From an uncultured Prevotellaceae bacterium (GTDB lineage: Bacteria; Bacteroidota; Bacteroidia; Bacteroidales; Bacteroidaceae): 61,833 bases of DNA. The stretch lies in the NCBI GenBank assembly GCA_900318585.1, contig ONKY01000062.1, forward strand, positions 1 to 61,833, given 5' to 3'. Under the pieces are notes generated by a model, which was given only the letters and a program-made list of their open reading frames with translations, had not been told where the DNA came from and ran no database searches. Positions 8,278 to 17,476 of this stretch are shown in pieces. How positions within the stretch are numbered: the first letter of the stretch is position 1; each line of letters opens with the position of its first letter. A program made the translations under genes and the position numbers.

Positions 8278-9166
8278 GCAACTATTCTATATCCGTAAGT
8301 CCGACCGCACGACCATCATGGTGCTGCTGGTAGTGGCGGCCGTTGTCCTGATGCTGATTTGGGTGACGGGCGGCGAAACCGAGCAGACACCGGCGGGCTT
8401 GCAGGACGCTGCTACGGACTTTCGGGCCGACAGCCGCCGCACTGCCCGAAGCAGCGGTTACTATGATGACCAGCCGACACAGCGACCAGCCGAACTGTTT
8501 CCCTTCGACCCCAACACCGCTGACAGCACCCAACTGCTGCGCTTAGGTCTGCGCGAGTGGCAGGTCAGAAACATCTATAAGTTTCGCCGCGCAGGAGGTG
8601 TCTACCGCCGCCCCGCTGACTTTGCCCGCCTCTACGGACTTACCGTGGGCGAATACCGCCGCCTGGAACCTTACATCCGTATCGGCAGCGACTATCAGCC
8701 TGCAGCCACCCTGTCCGAGGCGCAGCCCCTACCCCAGCCCCGTCGCGACAGCCTTCGCTATCCCGTGAAGCTACAGTCTACTGAGACCATCGGGCTAAAC
8801 ACCGCCGACACGGCACTCCTGCGCCGTGTTCCTGGCATCGGCCCGTATTACGCCGCCGAGATTGTGCGCTACGGGAAGAGGCTGGGCGGCTATGCCAGCA
8901 TTGACCAGTTGGACGAGATAGACTCCTTCCCGCAGGAGGCGAAGCAATACCTCGTCATTGACGGAAACGTCAAGAAGCTGGCCGTCAACAGACTGTCGCT
9001 TCAGGAACTGAGGCGACACCCCTACATCAACTTCTATCAGGCCAAGGCTATCGTGGACTACCGCCGCCTGCACGGGCCCATCCGCTCGCTCTCAGACCTG
9101 GGACTCAGCCGCGATTTCCCCGCCGATGCCATCCGCCGACTAGAACCTTACATGGATTATCAATAA
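8261..9166 (+). CDS. ComEA-like helix-hairpin-helix protein
   Basis: 301 residues. One membrane helix near residues 18-36 ([19 protein letters not shown]), a polar linker, then three helix-hairpin-helix modules: [40 protein letters not shown] and [25 protein letters not shown]..LxxxPGIG is the DNA-contact loop of ComEA-type proteins. In Bacteroidetes such proteins are usually annotated as HhH domain proteins without a proven competence role. Overlaps the symporter gene by 17 bp. Confidence 0.8.
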   Translation: MRNWLKQLFYIRKSDRTTIMVLLVVAAVVLMLIWVTGGETEQTPAGLQDAATDFRADSRRTARSSGYYDDQPTQRPAELFPFDPNTADSTQLLRLGLREWQVRNIYKFRRAGGVYRRPADFARLYGLTVGEYRRLEPYIRIGSDYQPAATLSEAQPLPQPRRDSLRYPVKLQSTETIGLNTADTALLRRVPGIGPYYAAEIVRYGKRLGGYASIDQLDEIDSFPQEAKQYLVIDGNVKKLAVNRLSLQELRRHPYINFYQAKAIVDYRRLHGPIRSLSDLGLSRDFPADAIRRLEPYMDYQ

Positions 9167-9198
9167 CCCGCACTTGCGATTTCAAAGACAAACTACCA

Positions 9199-11847
9199 AT
9201 GAAGAAGCTACTGACAATTGCAATATGCATCATGCTGGGCCTGGGAACACAGGCACGCGAGTATAGGCTATGGTACGACCGACCAGCAGCCACCTGGACA
9301 CAGGCATTACCCATCGGCAACGGCGTGATGGGCGGCATGGTGTTCGGTACACCTGCCGTTGAACGAATACAGCTGAACGAGGAAACCATCTGGGCTGGCC
9401 AGCCCAATCAGGTATTGAATCCCGAAGCCAAAGAGTACCTGCCGAAGGTGCGCCAGCTCATCTTTGAAGGCAAGTACAAGGAGGCACAGCTGCTGGCCGA
9501 CGAGAAGGTGATGCCCGTTGGTGCCGGACAGAATATGGGAATGCCCTACCAACCCTTTGGCGACCTATATGTTTCCATGCCCGGCCACACGGACTACAGC
9601 CAGTACGAGCGGTTGTTAGATATTGACAACGGGAGAACCGTTGTCCGCTATATGGTGGACGGGGTGGTTTACGAGCGTGAGGCTATTGCCCCCCTGGGCA
9701 GCAAGGTCATTGCCCTGCACCTGAAGGCTTCGAAGCCTGGAAAGGTCACGTTCACCGCCTCGATGACCACCCCCCACAGCGACGTGCTGACGGGCAGCCT
9801 CTCGCCAGAGGGCTACGCCTACCTCCACGGCGTCAGTGCCAAGCACGAGAACCTAAAGGGCAAGGTGCGCTTCATCGGTCTGATATCGGCACAGGCCAAG
9901 GGCGGACACGTGAGCCAGGCCGACGGACAGGTATCGGTGACCGGAGCTGACGAAGCGACGGTCTACATAACCATAGGCACGAACGTGATTAGTTATAAGG
10001 ATATCTCGGGCGACGAGGTGGCGCAGGCACGCCAGCGGCTGCATGAAGCCACTACCCTCGGCTACGACGCGCTGAAAGCCAGCCATGAACAGCTCTACCA
10101 CCAATACTACGACCGTGTGAGCTTAGACCTCGGCGAAGACCTCTATCCCCATACGCCTACCACCGAACGCATCCGCCAGTTCTCCGATAACTCCCGTCCC
10201 TCCTCTGATGCCAACCGTCCCTCCTCTAACACCGCCCGCCCCTCCTCTAATGCCAACCGTTCCTCCTCTAATGCCAACCGTGCGGGGCGGTTTCCCCGCC
10301 CCGACAATTACCTCGTCGCCACCTATTTCCAGTTCGGCCGCTACCTGCTCATTTCCTCGTCCCAGCCCGACAACACAAACCCCGCCAACCTACAGGGCCT
10401 CTGGAATGAGAAGATGCTGCCATCGTGGGACTCGAAGTACACCACGAACATCAACCTTGAGATGAACTACTGGCCCTCAGAAGTGTGTAACCTGACAGAG
10501 ATGAACGGCCCGCTCTTCAAACTCATCCGTGAGGTCAGCGAGACAGGCAGGCAGACCACCAGAGACATGTACGGCGCCGACGGCTGGGTGCTGCACCACA
10601 ACACTGACCAGTGGCGTGTTACCGGCCCGATAGACCATGCACAGACAGGCTTGTGGCCCATGGGCTCCGCCTGGCTCTGCCGTCACCTGTGGGAACATTT
10701 CCTCTATACGGGTGACAAAGCTTTCCTTCGTGACTATTTCCCCATCATGCTCGACGCCGTCCGTTTCTATTCACAGACCCTCGTCAAGCATCCGACGAAG
10801 GACTGGCTCGTAGTCTGTCCGGGCGAGTCGCCGGAGCATGGCGGCAAGGGGCGCCCCTCTTCATTGGACGCCGGCGTGACAATGGATAACCAAATCCTGA
10901 CGGAACTCTATACAAACGTGCTGGCTGCCGCCAGCATCTTAGGGAATCCAGATGATTTAGGATATCAAGACGGGGATAACCAAACAGAAAGAACAGACAG
11001 CCTTATCCCCCCAACCTTCCTCCAAACGCTGAAAGCACAGCTCACCCAGCTTCCATCCATGCAGATAGGCCGCTGGGGACAGCTACAGGAATGGCTCAAT
11101 GACCTGGATGACCCGAAGGATGACCACCGCCACTTCTCCCACCTCTACGGTCTCTATCCGTCTAACCAGATTTCTCCTTACCGCACACCTGAGCTTTTCA
11201 GCGCTGCCCGCACATCTCTCGAGGCACGTGGCGATGTGTCGACTGGCTGGAGTATGGGCTGGAAGGTCTGCTCCTGGGCACGACTGCTCGACGGTGAACA
11301 TGCCTACAAGCTCATTGGCGACCAGCTGACACTGACCGCTGACACCTTCCTTATCTTTGGCACCGTGAAGCAGCGCGGCGGCACCTACCCGAACCTGTTC
11401 GACGCCCACCCGCCGTTCCAGATTGACGGCAACTTCGGCTGCACGGCCGGCATCGCCGAGATGCTCTTGCAGAGCCACGACGGCTTTATCTACCTCCTGC
11501 CCGCCCTCCCCGCTGCATGGAAGGACGGATCCGTCAAAGGACTTGTGGCACGAGGCGGCTTCGAGGTGGACATGGACTGGAAGGACGGCCGACTGACGAA
11601 AGCCGTCATCCGTTCAAAAAACGGTGGCAACTGCCGCATACGCTGCGGCACCCCGCTCACCGCACTCCGCACATCGCTCAAGAGTGCCAAGGGCCATAAT
11701 TCCAACCCCTCCTTTACCGTAGCTACGACACCAAAGCCCCTCATCAGCAGCGAGGCCAACCTCCAAAAGCCAGTTCTGAAAAGGACATGGCTCTACGACC
11801 TGCCAACAAAAGCTGGAGGCGAATACACGCTAATCGTAAAGAAATAA
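9199..11847 (+). CDS. GH95 alpha-L-fucosidase (secreted)
   Basis: 882 residues, slightly longer than most GH95 enzymes (~750-830). Signal peptide residues 1-19. N-terminal beta-domain ([20 protein letters not shown]), then an (alpha/alpha)6 barrel with [17 protein letters not shown] (the Asn pair that activates water), PGESPEHGG (general acid Glu) and [17 protein letters not shown] (catalytic Asp). GH95 enzymes remove alpha-1,2-linked fucose or L-galactose. Odd feature: residues 333-360 are a low-complexity R(P/S)SS(N/D)xx heptapeptide repeat placed just before the barrel, encoded by a 21-bp tandem repeat. It follows the HhH gene by 32 bp and may be co-transcribed. Confidence 0.93.
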   Translation: MKKLLTIAICIMLGLGTQAREYRLWYDRPAATWTQALPIGNGVMGGMVFGTPAVERIQLNEETIWAGQPNQVLNPEAKEYLPKVRQLIFEGKYKEAQLLADEKVMPVGAGQNMGMPYQPFGDLYVSMPGHTDYSQYERLLDIDNGRTVVRYMVDGVVYEREAIAPLGSKVIALHLKASKPGKVTFTASMTTPHSDVLTGSLSPEGYAYLHGVSAKHENLKGKVRFIGLISAQAKGGHVSQADGQVSVTGADEATVYITIGTNVISYKDISGDEVAQARQRLHEATTLGYDALKASHEQLYHQYYDRVSLDLGEDLYPHTPTTERIRQFSDNSRPSSDANRPSSNTARPSSNANRSSSNANRAGRFPRPDNYLVATYFQFGRYLLISSSQPDNTNPANLQGLWNEKMLPSWDSKYTTNINLEMNYWPSEVCNLTEMNGPLFKLIREVSETGRQTTRDMYGADGWVLHHNTDQWRVTGPIDHAQTGLWPMGSAWLCRHLWEHFLYTGDKAFLRDYFPIMLDAVRFYSQTLVKHPTKDWLVVCPGESPEHGGKGRPSSLDAGVTMDNQILTELYTNVLAAASILGNPDDLGYQDGDNQTERTDSLIPPTFLQTLKAQLTQLPSMQIGRWGQLQEWLNDLDDPKDDHRHFSHLYGLYPSNQISPYRTPELFSAARTSLEARGDVSTGWSMGWKVCSWARLLDGEHAYKLIGDQLTLTADTFLIFGTVKQRGGTYPNLFDAHPPFQIDGNFGCTAGIAEMLLQSHDGFIYLLPALPAAWKDGSVKGLVARGGFEVDMDWKDGRLTKAVIRSKNGGNCRIRCGTPLTALRTSLKSAKGHNSNPSFTVATTPKPLISSEANLQKPVLKRTWLYDLPTKAGGEYTLIVKK
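10195..10278 (+). repeat. In-frame 21-bp tandem repeat x4 inside the GH95 gene
   Basis: Units begin at 10195, 10216, 10237 and 10258 with the pattern CGTCCCTCCTCTAATGCCAA plus one base. They encode [21 protein letters not shown] and RSSSNAN. A short GC hairpin (CGGGGCGG/CCGCCCCG) follows immediately. The unit length keeps the frame. Confidence 0.93.
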
Positions 11848-11854
11848 GAACGAA

Positions 11855-13516
11855 TCAGTACTTGAACGACGAGCCGCCAAGGAACTCACGCAGGAGTGAC
11901 GTAGGAGGAATCTGCGTATCGGGAATGGGTTTGATATAGCGCAGGAACTTCAGCAGACGGTAAGCCTCGGCGTGTTCAGGGCAATTCTCCGGCACCTGGT
12001 CCAAGAGCGGTTCTGCCTGACTCTTGATGGCGGCCAACTCAAAGAGCATGGCCGTATTGAACATGGCGTCGGCATTCTCCTGATACGGGAATATCCACCT
12101 GTTCTCACCCGCACGGACACTGGGCCAGCGGCGGATGGTCTCCTGTGCTGAGACGGCACGGTACTTATAGTCACGGATGATACGACGCAGCAGACGGTTG
12201 TCCGTGGTGGGGATATAGTTGTGATTGTCAAGCAGGATGGTGGTCAGCGCTGAAGCGTAGACACGGAAGACCTGCTCACGAGGAATCTCCGACGTCAGTT
12301 CAGGGTTCAGCGCATGGATGCCCTCCACCACAAGAATTTCCTTCTCTCCGAGACGCAGGCGGCGTCCGCTCTTCTGACTGGTGCCCGTGGGGAAGTCATA
12401 GCGCGGCAGTTCCACCTCCTCGCCATTGAACAGGGCCGTCAACTGCTCATTGAGCAACGGCAGGTTCAGGGCATGAAGGTGTTCGAAGTCATAGTCACCC
12501 TTCTCGTCGCGCGGTGTCTTGTCACGATCCAGGAAATAATCATCCAAAGAGATGGGCACGGGTTTGATGCCGTTGACAGCAAGCTGTACGGAGAGTCGCT
12601 TGCATGTGGTGGTCTTACCTGAGCTGGAAGGACCTGCAATGAGCACCAAACGGATGCCTTTACGCTGGGCTATCTCATCGGCTATCTTGGCAATCTTCTT
12701 CTCTTGGAGTGCCTCACTAATCTGGATAAGCAGAGAGGAATAGCCGAGCCGGATGGCATCGTTCAAGTCACCGACAGTCCGCAGTCCTACAATATCCTGC
12801 CACTGGTGGTGCTCCTTGAAGATGCCGAACATCTTGTCCTGATGAATCATCTCACCAAGCTCGTCGGGGTTTTCGCGTGACGGAAGGCGCAGCAACAGGC
12901 CATCAAAGTACTTCTCGAGTCCGAAGAGATAGAGTTGTGAGGTGTTCGTCAGCAGCGCTCCGTAGTAGTAATCTACATAACCGTCGATATCGTAGAATGT
13001 TGTGAAAAGACTTCCTGTGCTCTTCAACAGTTTTACTTTCGACCTATTGTGGAGGATTTCAAACATTTTGATGGCCTCTTCAGTTGTGGTCTCATAGCGA
13101 TGGACAGGCAGGGCGGCATCAATAATCTCCTGCATACGCCGGCGGATGGCTCCAGCATCGTCAAGGGTGACGGGCCGTCCTATCTGCAGATTGACGTAAT
13201 AGCCGTTTGAGACGGGGATGTCAATACCCACTTTGCATTGCGGGAATATTTCGTGTGCAGCTTTACAAAGTACGAAAAAAAGAGTACGGGTGTAGGCACG
13301 GCTGCCACTGGTCGAGGTGACGTCAAGAAACTCCACCTCCTTCTGGTTATACACACGGTAATGCATTCCCTCCACCTTATTATTAACATGTGCCGAGACA
13401 GGACCATGCACCATCTTCAGCCCTGACAGTGCGTATATCTCTTCCAACTTGGCTCCCATGGGCACCTCTAAGCTCTGTCCGGTATTCCGGCAGAAAATCC
13501 TTACTTTCTTTTCCAT
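11855..13516 (-). CDS. TGS-domain nucleoside (uridine-type) kinase
   Basis: 553 residues from the ATG at 13516. The N-terminus (KKVRIFCRNTGQSLEVPMGA) is a TGS-like domain followed by a threonyl-tRNA synthetase second-domain-like region. The C-terminal half is a P-loop phosphoribulokinase/uridine kinase domain with GPSSSGKTTTCKRLSVQL (~300) and later SLDDYFLDRDKTPRDEKGDY and VEGIHALNPELT. This composite architecture is common in Bacteroidetes. The reaction is most likely ATP-dependent phosphorylation of a nucleoside. A promoter at 13548-13577 lies just upstream and excludes the 20-residue longer start. Confidence 0.85.
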   Translation of the reverse strand: MEKKVRIFCRNTGQSLEVPMGAKLEEIYALSGLKMVHGPVSAHVNNKVEGMHYRVYNQKEVEFLDVTSTSGSRAYTRTLFFVLCKAAHEIFPQCKVGIDIPVSNGYYVNLQIGRPVTLDDAGAIRRRMQEIIDAALPVHRYETTTEEAIKMFEILHNRSKVKLLKSTGSLFTTFYDIDGYVDYYYGALLTNTSQLYLFGLEKYFDGLLLRLPSRENPDELGEMIHQDKMFGIFKEHHQWQDIVGLRTVGDLNDAIRLGYSSLLIQISEALQEKKIAKIADEIAQRKGIRLVLIAGPSSSGKTTTCKRLSVQLAVNGIKPVPISLDDYFLDRDKTPRDEKGDYDFEHLHALNLPLLNEQLTALFNGEEVELPRYDFPTGTSQKSGRRLRLGEKEILVVEGIHALNPELTSEIPREQVFRVYASALTTILLDNHNYIPTTDNRLLRRIIRDYKYRAVSAQETIRRWPSVRAGENRWIFPYQENADAMFNTAMLFELAAIKSQAEPLLDQVPENCPEHAEAYRLLKFLRYIKPIPDTQIPPTSLLREFLGGSSFKY

Positions 13517-13547
13517 CGATAATCCTTTTGCTTTAGGTATTTCTGCG

Positions 13548-13577
13548 CAAAGATACGAAAAACGAGTGAAATGCAAA
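13548..13577 (-). promoter_or_regulatory. Promoter of the nucleoside kinase
   Basis: On the minus strand TTTG (13574-13577), 18 bp spacer, TATCTTTG (13548-13555). Transcription would start near 13541, about 25 bases before the start codon at 13516. Confidence 0.75.
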
Positions 13578-13656
13578 AGAAAAGTTCGCTTTTCTTTTCA
13601 TTTCCGAGTGAATTTTACCTTCGGCGAAGCCAAAGGTACGAAAAAAAAGCGAAAAA

Positions 13657-13688
13657 CTTGCAATGTTGCAGAATAATTCGTATATTTG
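13657..13688 (+). promoter_or_regulatory. Promoter of the alpha/beta-hydrolase lipoprotein
   Basis: CTTG at 13657-13660 (near TTTG), 20 bp spacer, TATATTTG at 13681-13688. A start codon at 13663 would lie inside it, so 13723 is taken as the start. The divergent kinase promoter is about 80 bp away. Confidence 0.75.
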
Positions 13689-13722
13689 CCGAGAAATTAC
13701 TAAACCAATCATTTCCCTGACT

Positions 13723-14976
13723 ATGAAAAAGAGAATCCTTTGGATGTTTGCCGCCATCCTGACCTGCGGCCTGACGATGACCTCGCTGTCATCATGTATC
13801 TCACTCTCTGATAACCCCACCACTACCGAGGCTGATGACGGCTCAGCCAGGGTTACAGAAACTTTGTACTATAACCTTCAGAAAACGACGGTCTACAAGT
13901 TCGAGTATGCCTCGACCGACCCCTACGGCAATCCCTGTATGTTGTCGGGCGTCATCACTGTTGGCGATGAGGTGACAAAGCAGACTCCCGCCAGGGGCAT
14001 CCTGCTCTACAACCACTTCACCATCTTCCGCGCCGACCAGTGCCCCTCCGCGGGTAACCTCGCCGTGCAGAAGCTGATGAGCGGCAGCGGTCTCATCACA
14101 GTCTCGGCCGACTACTACGGCTTCGGCATCACTAACGACAAGAACCAGGCCTACTGCATCTCTGAGGCTAACGCACAAGCCAGCGTTGACGCGCTGTTAG
14201 CCGCCCGCAAGCTGCTGACGAAGATGGGTTATACATGGGACGACGTGCTTTTCAACGCCGGCTACTCACAGGGCGGACAGACCACAATGGCTGTTCTGAG
14301 GCTCGTCACGCAGAAGTATCCAGATATCCGTTTCACCTACACCTTTGCCGGAGGCGGCTCTTACGACATCCCTGAGACCTACCGACAGTTCATCCTGTCA
14401 GGAGAGACCGCCATGCCCGCCACCGTCATCGGCGTACTGCTGGCCTACAACGAGTACTTCAACCTGGGCATCCCCTACTCGGACATCTTCACCGGTTCCA
14501 CACTGAACAACATCGATGAATGGATGTTCAGCAAGCAGTATTCCGGGCAGGAAATCAACGACAAGATAGGTTCCAACGCGCTGGCCACCTTCATCACTCC
14601 CACCATGCTCGACCTGGAGTCCGACCTGTCGAAACAGTTCATGCAAGTGCTTGATACCGACAACCTGAGCAAGGGCTGGCAGGTGCGTAAGGGTGAGAAG
14701 ATTACACTCGTCCACAACCTGTCCGACGCTGCCGTACCTGCTGCCAATACCGAGAAGATGTACCAGTTCTTCGCCAACCAAGGTCTCAATGTCTCTAAGA
14801 ACAAGGCCGACAACCCCGACATCTACGTCCTCCTCGAGGATATGGGCTCTGAGCTACAGCCAGCCCACGAGACAGGCGCACTGGTCTTCATCAACGAAAC
14901 CATCGCCACCCTGTGTCAGATACTCAACATCACACCTTGGGTTACCATCACGCCCGACATGATGATTTCGCTCTGA
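13723..14976 (+). CDS. Secreted alpha/beta-hydrolase lipoprotein (lipase-like)
   Basis: 417 residues. MKKRILWMFAAILTCGLTMT leads to a lipobox (SLSSC), so the protein is anchored to an outer leaflet. The fold is alpha/beta-hydrolase, with nucleophile elbow GYSQGGQ near residue 186, preceded by RADQCPSAG and GLITVSADYYGFG and followed by an Asp/His region (LVHNLSDAAVPAANTEKMYQ, LEDMGSELQPAHETG). It resembles secretory lipases and PHB-depolymerase-like esterases. The substrate is unknown. Confidence 0.75.
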   Translation: MKKRILWMFAAILTCGLTMTSLSSCISLSDNPTTTEADDGSARVTETLYYNLQKTTVYKFEYASTDPYGNPCMLSGVITVGDEVTKQTPARGILLYNHFTIFRADQCPSAGNLAVQKLMSGSGLITVSADYYGFGITNDKNQAYCISEANAQASVDALLAARKLLTKMGYTWDDVLFNAGYSQGGQTTMAVLRLVTQKYPDIRFTYTFAGGGSYDIPETYRQFILSGETAMPATVIGVLLAYNEYFNLGIPYSDIFTGSTLNNIDEWMFSKQYSGQEINDKIGSNALATFITPTMLDLESDLSKQFMQVLDTDNLSKGWQVRKGEKITLVHNLSDAAVPAANTEKMYQFFANQGLNVSKNKADNPDIYVLLEDMGSELQPAHETGALVFINETIATLCQILNITPWVTITPDMMISL

Positions 14977-15021
14977 TACAAGATTTAACACTTGTTTTTC
15001 CGTGAATAGTTAATTTTTTAT

Positions 15022-15029
15022 TAACTTTG
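15022..15029 (+). promoter_or_regulatory. -7 box (TAACTTTG) of the Na/Pi transporter gene
   Basis: Exact TAnnTTTG match 32 bp before the ATG at 15062. The -33 element is weak. Confidence 0.6.
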
Positions 15030-15061
15030 TAGCCGAAATATCGATAACAAAAGAATACTTT

Positions 15062-16792
15062 ATGCTCGTAGTGTTCAAACTCCTTGGCTCATTGGCTTTG
15101 CTGATGTTCGGTATGAAGTCGATGAGCGAGGCGCTCCAGAAGATGGCGGGTCCGCAGTTGCGACACGTTCTCGGCGCCATGACAACCAACCGTTTCACGG
15201 GAATGCTCACTGGTATGCTGGTGACAGCCTCCGTACAGTCGTCAACAGCTACGACGGTGATGACCGTCTCGTTTGTCAATGCAGGTCTGCTGACGCTGGC
15301 GCAGGCCATCTCCGTCATCATGGGTGCCAACATCGGTACGACGCTGACGGCATGGATTATGTCAGCAGGTATGTCGTTCGACATTACCAGCGCGGTCTAC
15401 CCGGCCTTCTTCTTAGGTATCATCCTCATCTATCTGAAGAAGTATAGGTATATCGGCGACTTCCTTTTCGGTCTGTCGTTCCTGCTCTTGGGATTAGGAA
15501 CGCTGCGCATGACCGGCACAGAGATGAACCTGGGCGAGAACCAGACACTGCTGGACTTCTTTGCATCGTTCGACCCGACGTCGTTCTGGACAACGCTCAT
15601 CTTCCTGCTCTTGGGTGGCGTGATGACGTTCTGCGTACAGTCATCGGCAGCTGTGATGGCCATCACGATGATTCTATGCTCCAGTGGTGCGCTGCCCATC
15701 TACCAAGGTATCGCACTGGTGATGGGTGAGAACATCGGTACTACCGTCACTTCCAACCTGGCAGCACTCTCAGCGAACACCCAAGCCCGCCGCGCTGCCC
15801 TTTCGCACATGTTCTTCAATTTCTTCGGCGTATTCTGGATCCTATTCATATTCCGCCCCTTCATTGATGCCGTCTGCGGCCTCGTAGGCTATGACGTGAC
15901 CATGACGAAAGAAGTCTCCGGTGCAACCGCCTTCATGGCCAACGCCGCCAAACTAAGCTTTGTATTGGCTGCCTTCCACACCTGCTTCAATGTGGCAAAC
16001 ACCTTCATCCTCATCTGGTTCGTGCCACAGATAGAGCGCCTGGTATGCTGGGCCATCAAGCCTAAGAAGGTGGACGAGGAGGAGGACTTCCGCCTGCACT
16101 TCATCACGGCTGGTTTCATGAAGACCCCGGAGCTCTCCGTGCTCGAGGCACAGAAGGAGATACGCTCATTTTCAGAGCGTATGCAGCGTATGTTTGGCAT
16201 GGTGCAGGAACTGCTCAACCTCTCCAGCAGCGTGTCAAGCAAGAAGGACAGTAACGAGAGCGAGTTCAACAAGCTCTACACCCGCATTGAGAAATACGAG
16301 AGCATCAGCGACAACATGGAGCTGGAGATAGCCAAGTACTTAGAGAACGTGAGTGATGCACACCTTTCCGATGATACAAAGGGCAAGATTCGCGCTATGC
16401 TCCGCGAGGTAAGCGAGCTGGAGAGCATCGGTGACTCCTGCTTCAATATGGCCCGTACCATCAACCGCAAGTACTCTGCCAAGCAGGATCACTTCAACGA
16501 GAAGCAATATAGCCACCTTCACCAGATGATGGGTCTGACGGACAATGCGCTTACAGAGATGAACCGACTGTTGGGCGGTCGTAAGGAAAGCTACGACGTA
16601 CACCGCACGTTCAACATAGAGAACGAAATCAACAACTACCGCAACCAGCTCAAGGCGCAGAACATCAACGACGTGAACAATCACGAGTACACCTATGCCG
16701 AAGGCACCATCTACATCGACCTCATCAACGAATGTGAGAAACTGGGCGACTATGTGGTGAACGTGGTAGAAGCGCGTATGGGCATCAGGTAA
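15062..16792 (+). CDS. Na+/phosphate cotransporter with C-terminal PhoU-like domain
   Basis: 576 residues. Two inverted QSS repeats diagnose the NptA/SLC34 fold: VQSSTATTVMTVSFVNAGLL (~58) with MGANIGTTLTAWI, and VQSSAAVMAITMILCSSGAL (~195) with MGENIGTTVTSNLAAL. From ~350 the protein is soluble and alpha-helical (SFSERMQRMFGMVQELLNLS, EIAKYLENVSDAHLSD), as in PhoU-domain fusions. It imports phosphate with sodium; the PhoU part probably regulates it. Single-gene unit with its own promoter box. Confidence 0.92.
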   Translation: MLVVFKLLGSLALLMFGMKSMSEALQKMAGPQLRHVLGAMTTNRFTGMLTGMLVTASVQSSTATTVMTVSFVNAGLLTLAQAISVIMGANIGTTLTAWIMSAGMSFDITSAVYPAFFLGIILIYLKKYRYIGDFLFGLSFLLLGLGTLRMTGTEMNLGENQTLLDFFASFDPTSFWTTLIFLLLGGVMTFCVQSSAAVMAITMILCSSGALPIYQGIALVMGENIGTTVTSNLAALSANTQARRAALSHMFFNFFGVFWILFIFRPFIDAVCGLVGYDVTMTKEVSGATAFMANAAKLSFVLAAFHTCFNVANTFILIWFVPQIERLVCWAIKPKKVDEEEDFRLHFITAGFMKTPELSVLEAQKEIRSFSERMQRMFGMVQELLNLSSSVSSKKDSNESEFNKLYTRIEKYESISDNMELEIAKYLENVSDAHLSDDTKGKIRAMLREVSELESIGDSCFNMARTINRKYSAKQDHFNEKQYSHLHQMMGLTDNALTEMNRLLGGRKESYDVHRTFNIENEINNYRNQLKAQNINDVNNHEYTYAEGTIYIDLINECEKLGDYVVNVVEARMGIR

Positions 16793-16897
16793 GAACTGGG
16801 AGGTTAAAAAAATCAGAACGGAATTAAACCTTGTGCGGGAAGAAACGTCAAAGACACGTTATCTAACTTATATTTTACAACTAAATCAACAAAACCA

Positions 16898-17407
16898 ATG
16901 AAAAAAGTAATGATGATGATTGCCTGCTTGGCAACCTCTTTTGCCCTTCAGGCACAGACCAAGTTCCACGACGTTGAACTGAATGACGCTACGGGACCCG
17001 TAAAGAAAATGATTGTAGAAGCAATGGGTCAGCCCCAGACCATCACCTTCACGCAGGACGGTAAGATGCAGCGCGAGGGCATGACTGATGCTGTCTATGA
17101 TGAGAATGGCTATCTGAAGTCTGCTAAGATGTCGATGATGGGCCAGTCAGCTACTGTCAACTATAAGTGGGAGAACGGCAAGGTGGTCAGCCAGACCATC
17201 GACGCTATGGGCCAGAAGATGGAGTTCAAGCGCACCTATAACGAGAAGGGCGCTCCCGAGGCTGAGATTATGAACATGGGCGGCCGCGAGATGAAGAATC
17301 CCTACACCGACTATAAGTACGATGACCACGGCAACTGGATCAGCCGTTCTGCTTCCATGATGGGCCAGACGATGACTCAGACGCGTAAGATTGAGTACTT
17401 CGAGTAA
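16898..17407 (+). CDS. Small secreted protein with YD/RHS-like strands
   Basis: 169 residues. Signal peptide MKKVMMMIACLATSFALQAQ. The mature part is a series of short beta-strand motifs of the kind seen in YD/RHS-type repeats: VYDENGYLKSAKMS, NYKWENGKVVSQTID, RTYNEKGAPEAEIM, YKYDDHGNWISRSASM. It is rich in Met and Gln (MMGQ occurs several times). Probably periplasmic or surface-exposed; no function can be assigned. A strong terminator follows. Confidence 0.65.
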   Translation: MKKVMMMIACLATSFALQAQTKFHDVELNDATGPVKKMIVEAMGQPQTITFTQDGKMQREGMTDAVYDENGYLKSAKMSMMGQSATVNYKWENGKVVSQTIDAMGQKMEFKRTYNEKGAPEAEIMNMGGREMKNPYTDYKYDDHGNWISRSASMMGQTMTQTRKIEYFE

Positions 17408-17429
17408 TAGTCACCGAGAATTATATAAT

Positions 17430-17470
17430 AAGCACCGAGCATTATCAGATACTCGGTGCTTATTTTTTAT
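17430..17470 (+). terminator. Rho-independent terminator
   Basis: Stem AAGCACCGAG (17430-17439) with CTCGGTGCTT (17452-17461), 12-base loop, followed by ATTTTTTATG. It ends the upstream plus-strand gene; the minus-strand gene converging from the right stops at 17477. Confidence 0.85.
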
Positions 17471-17476
17471 GAATGC

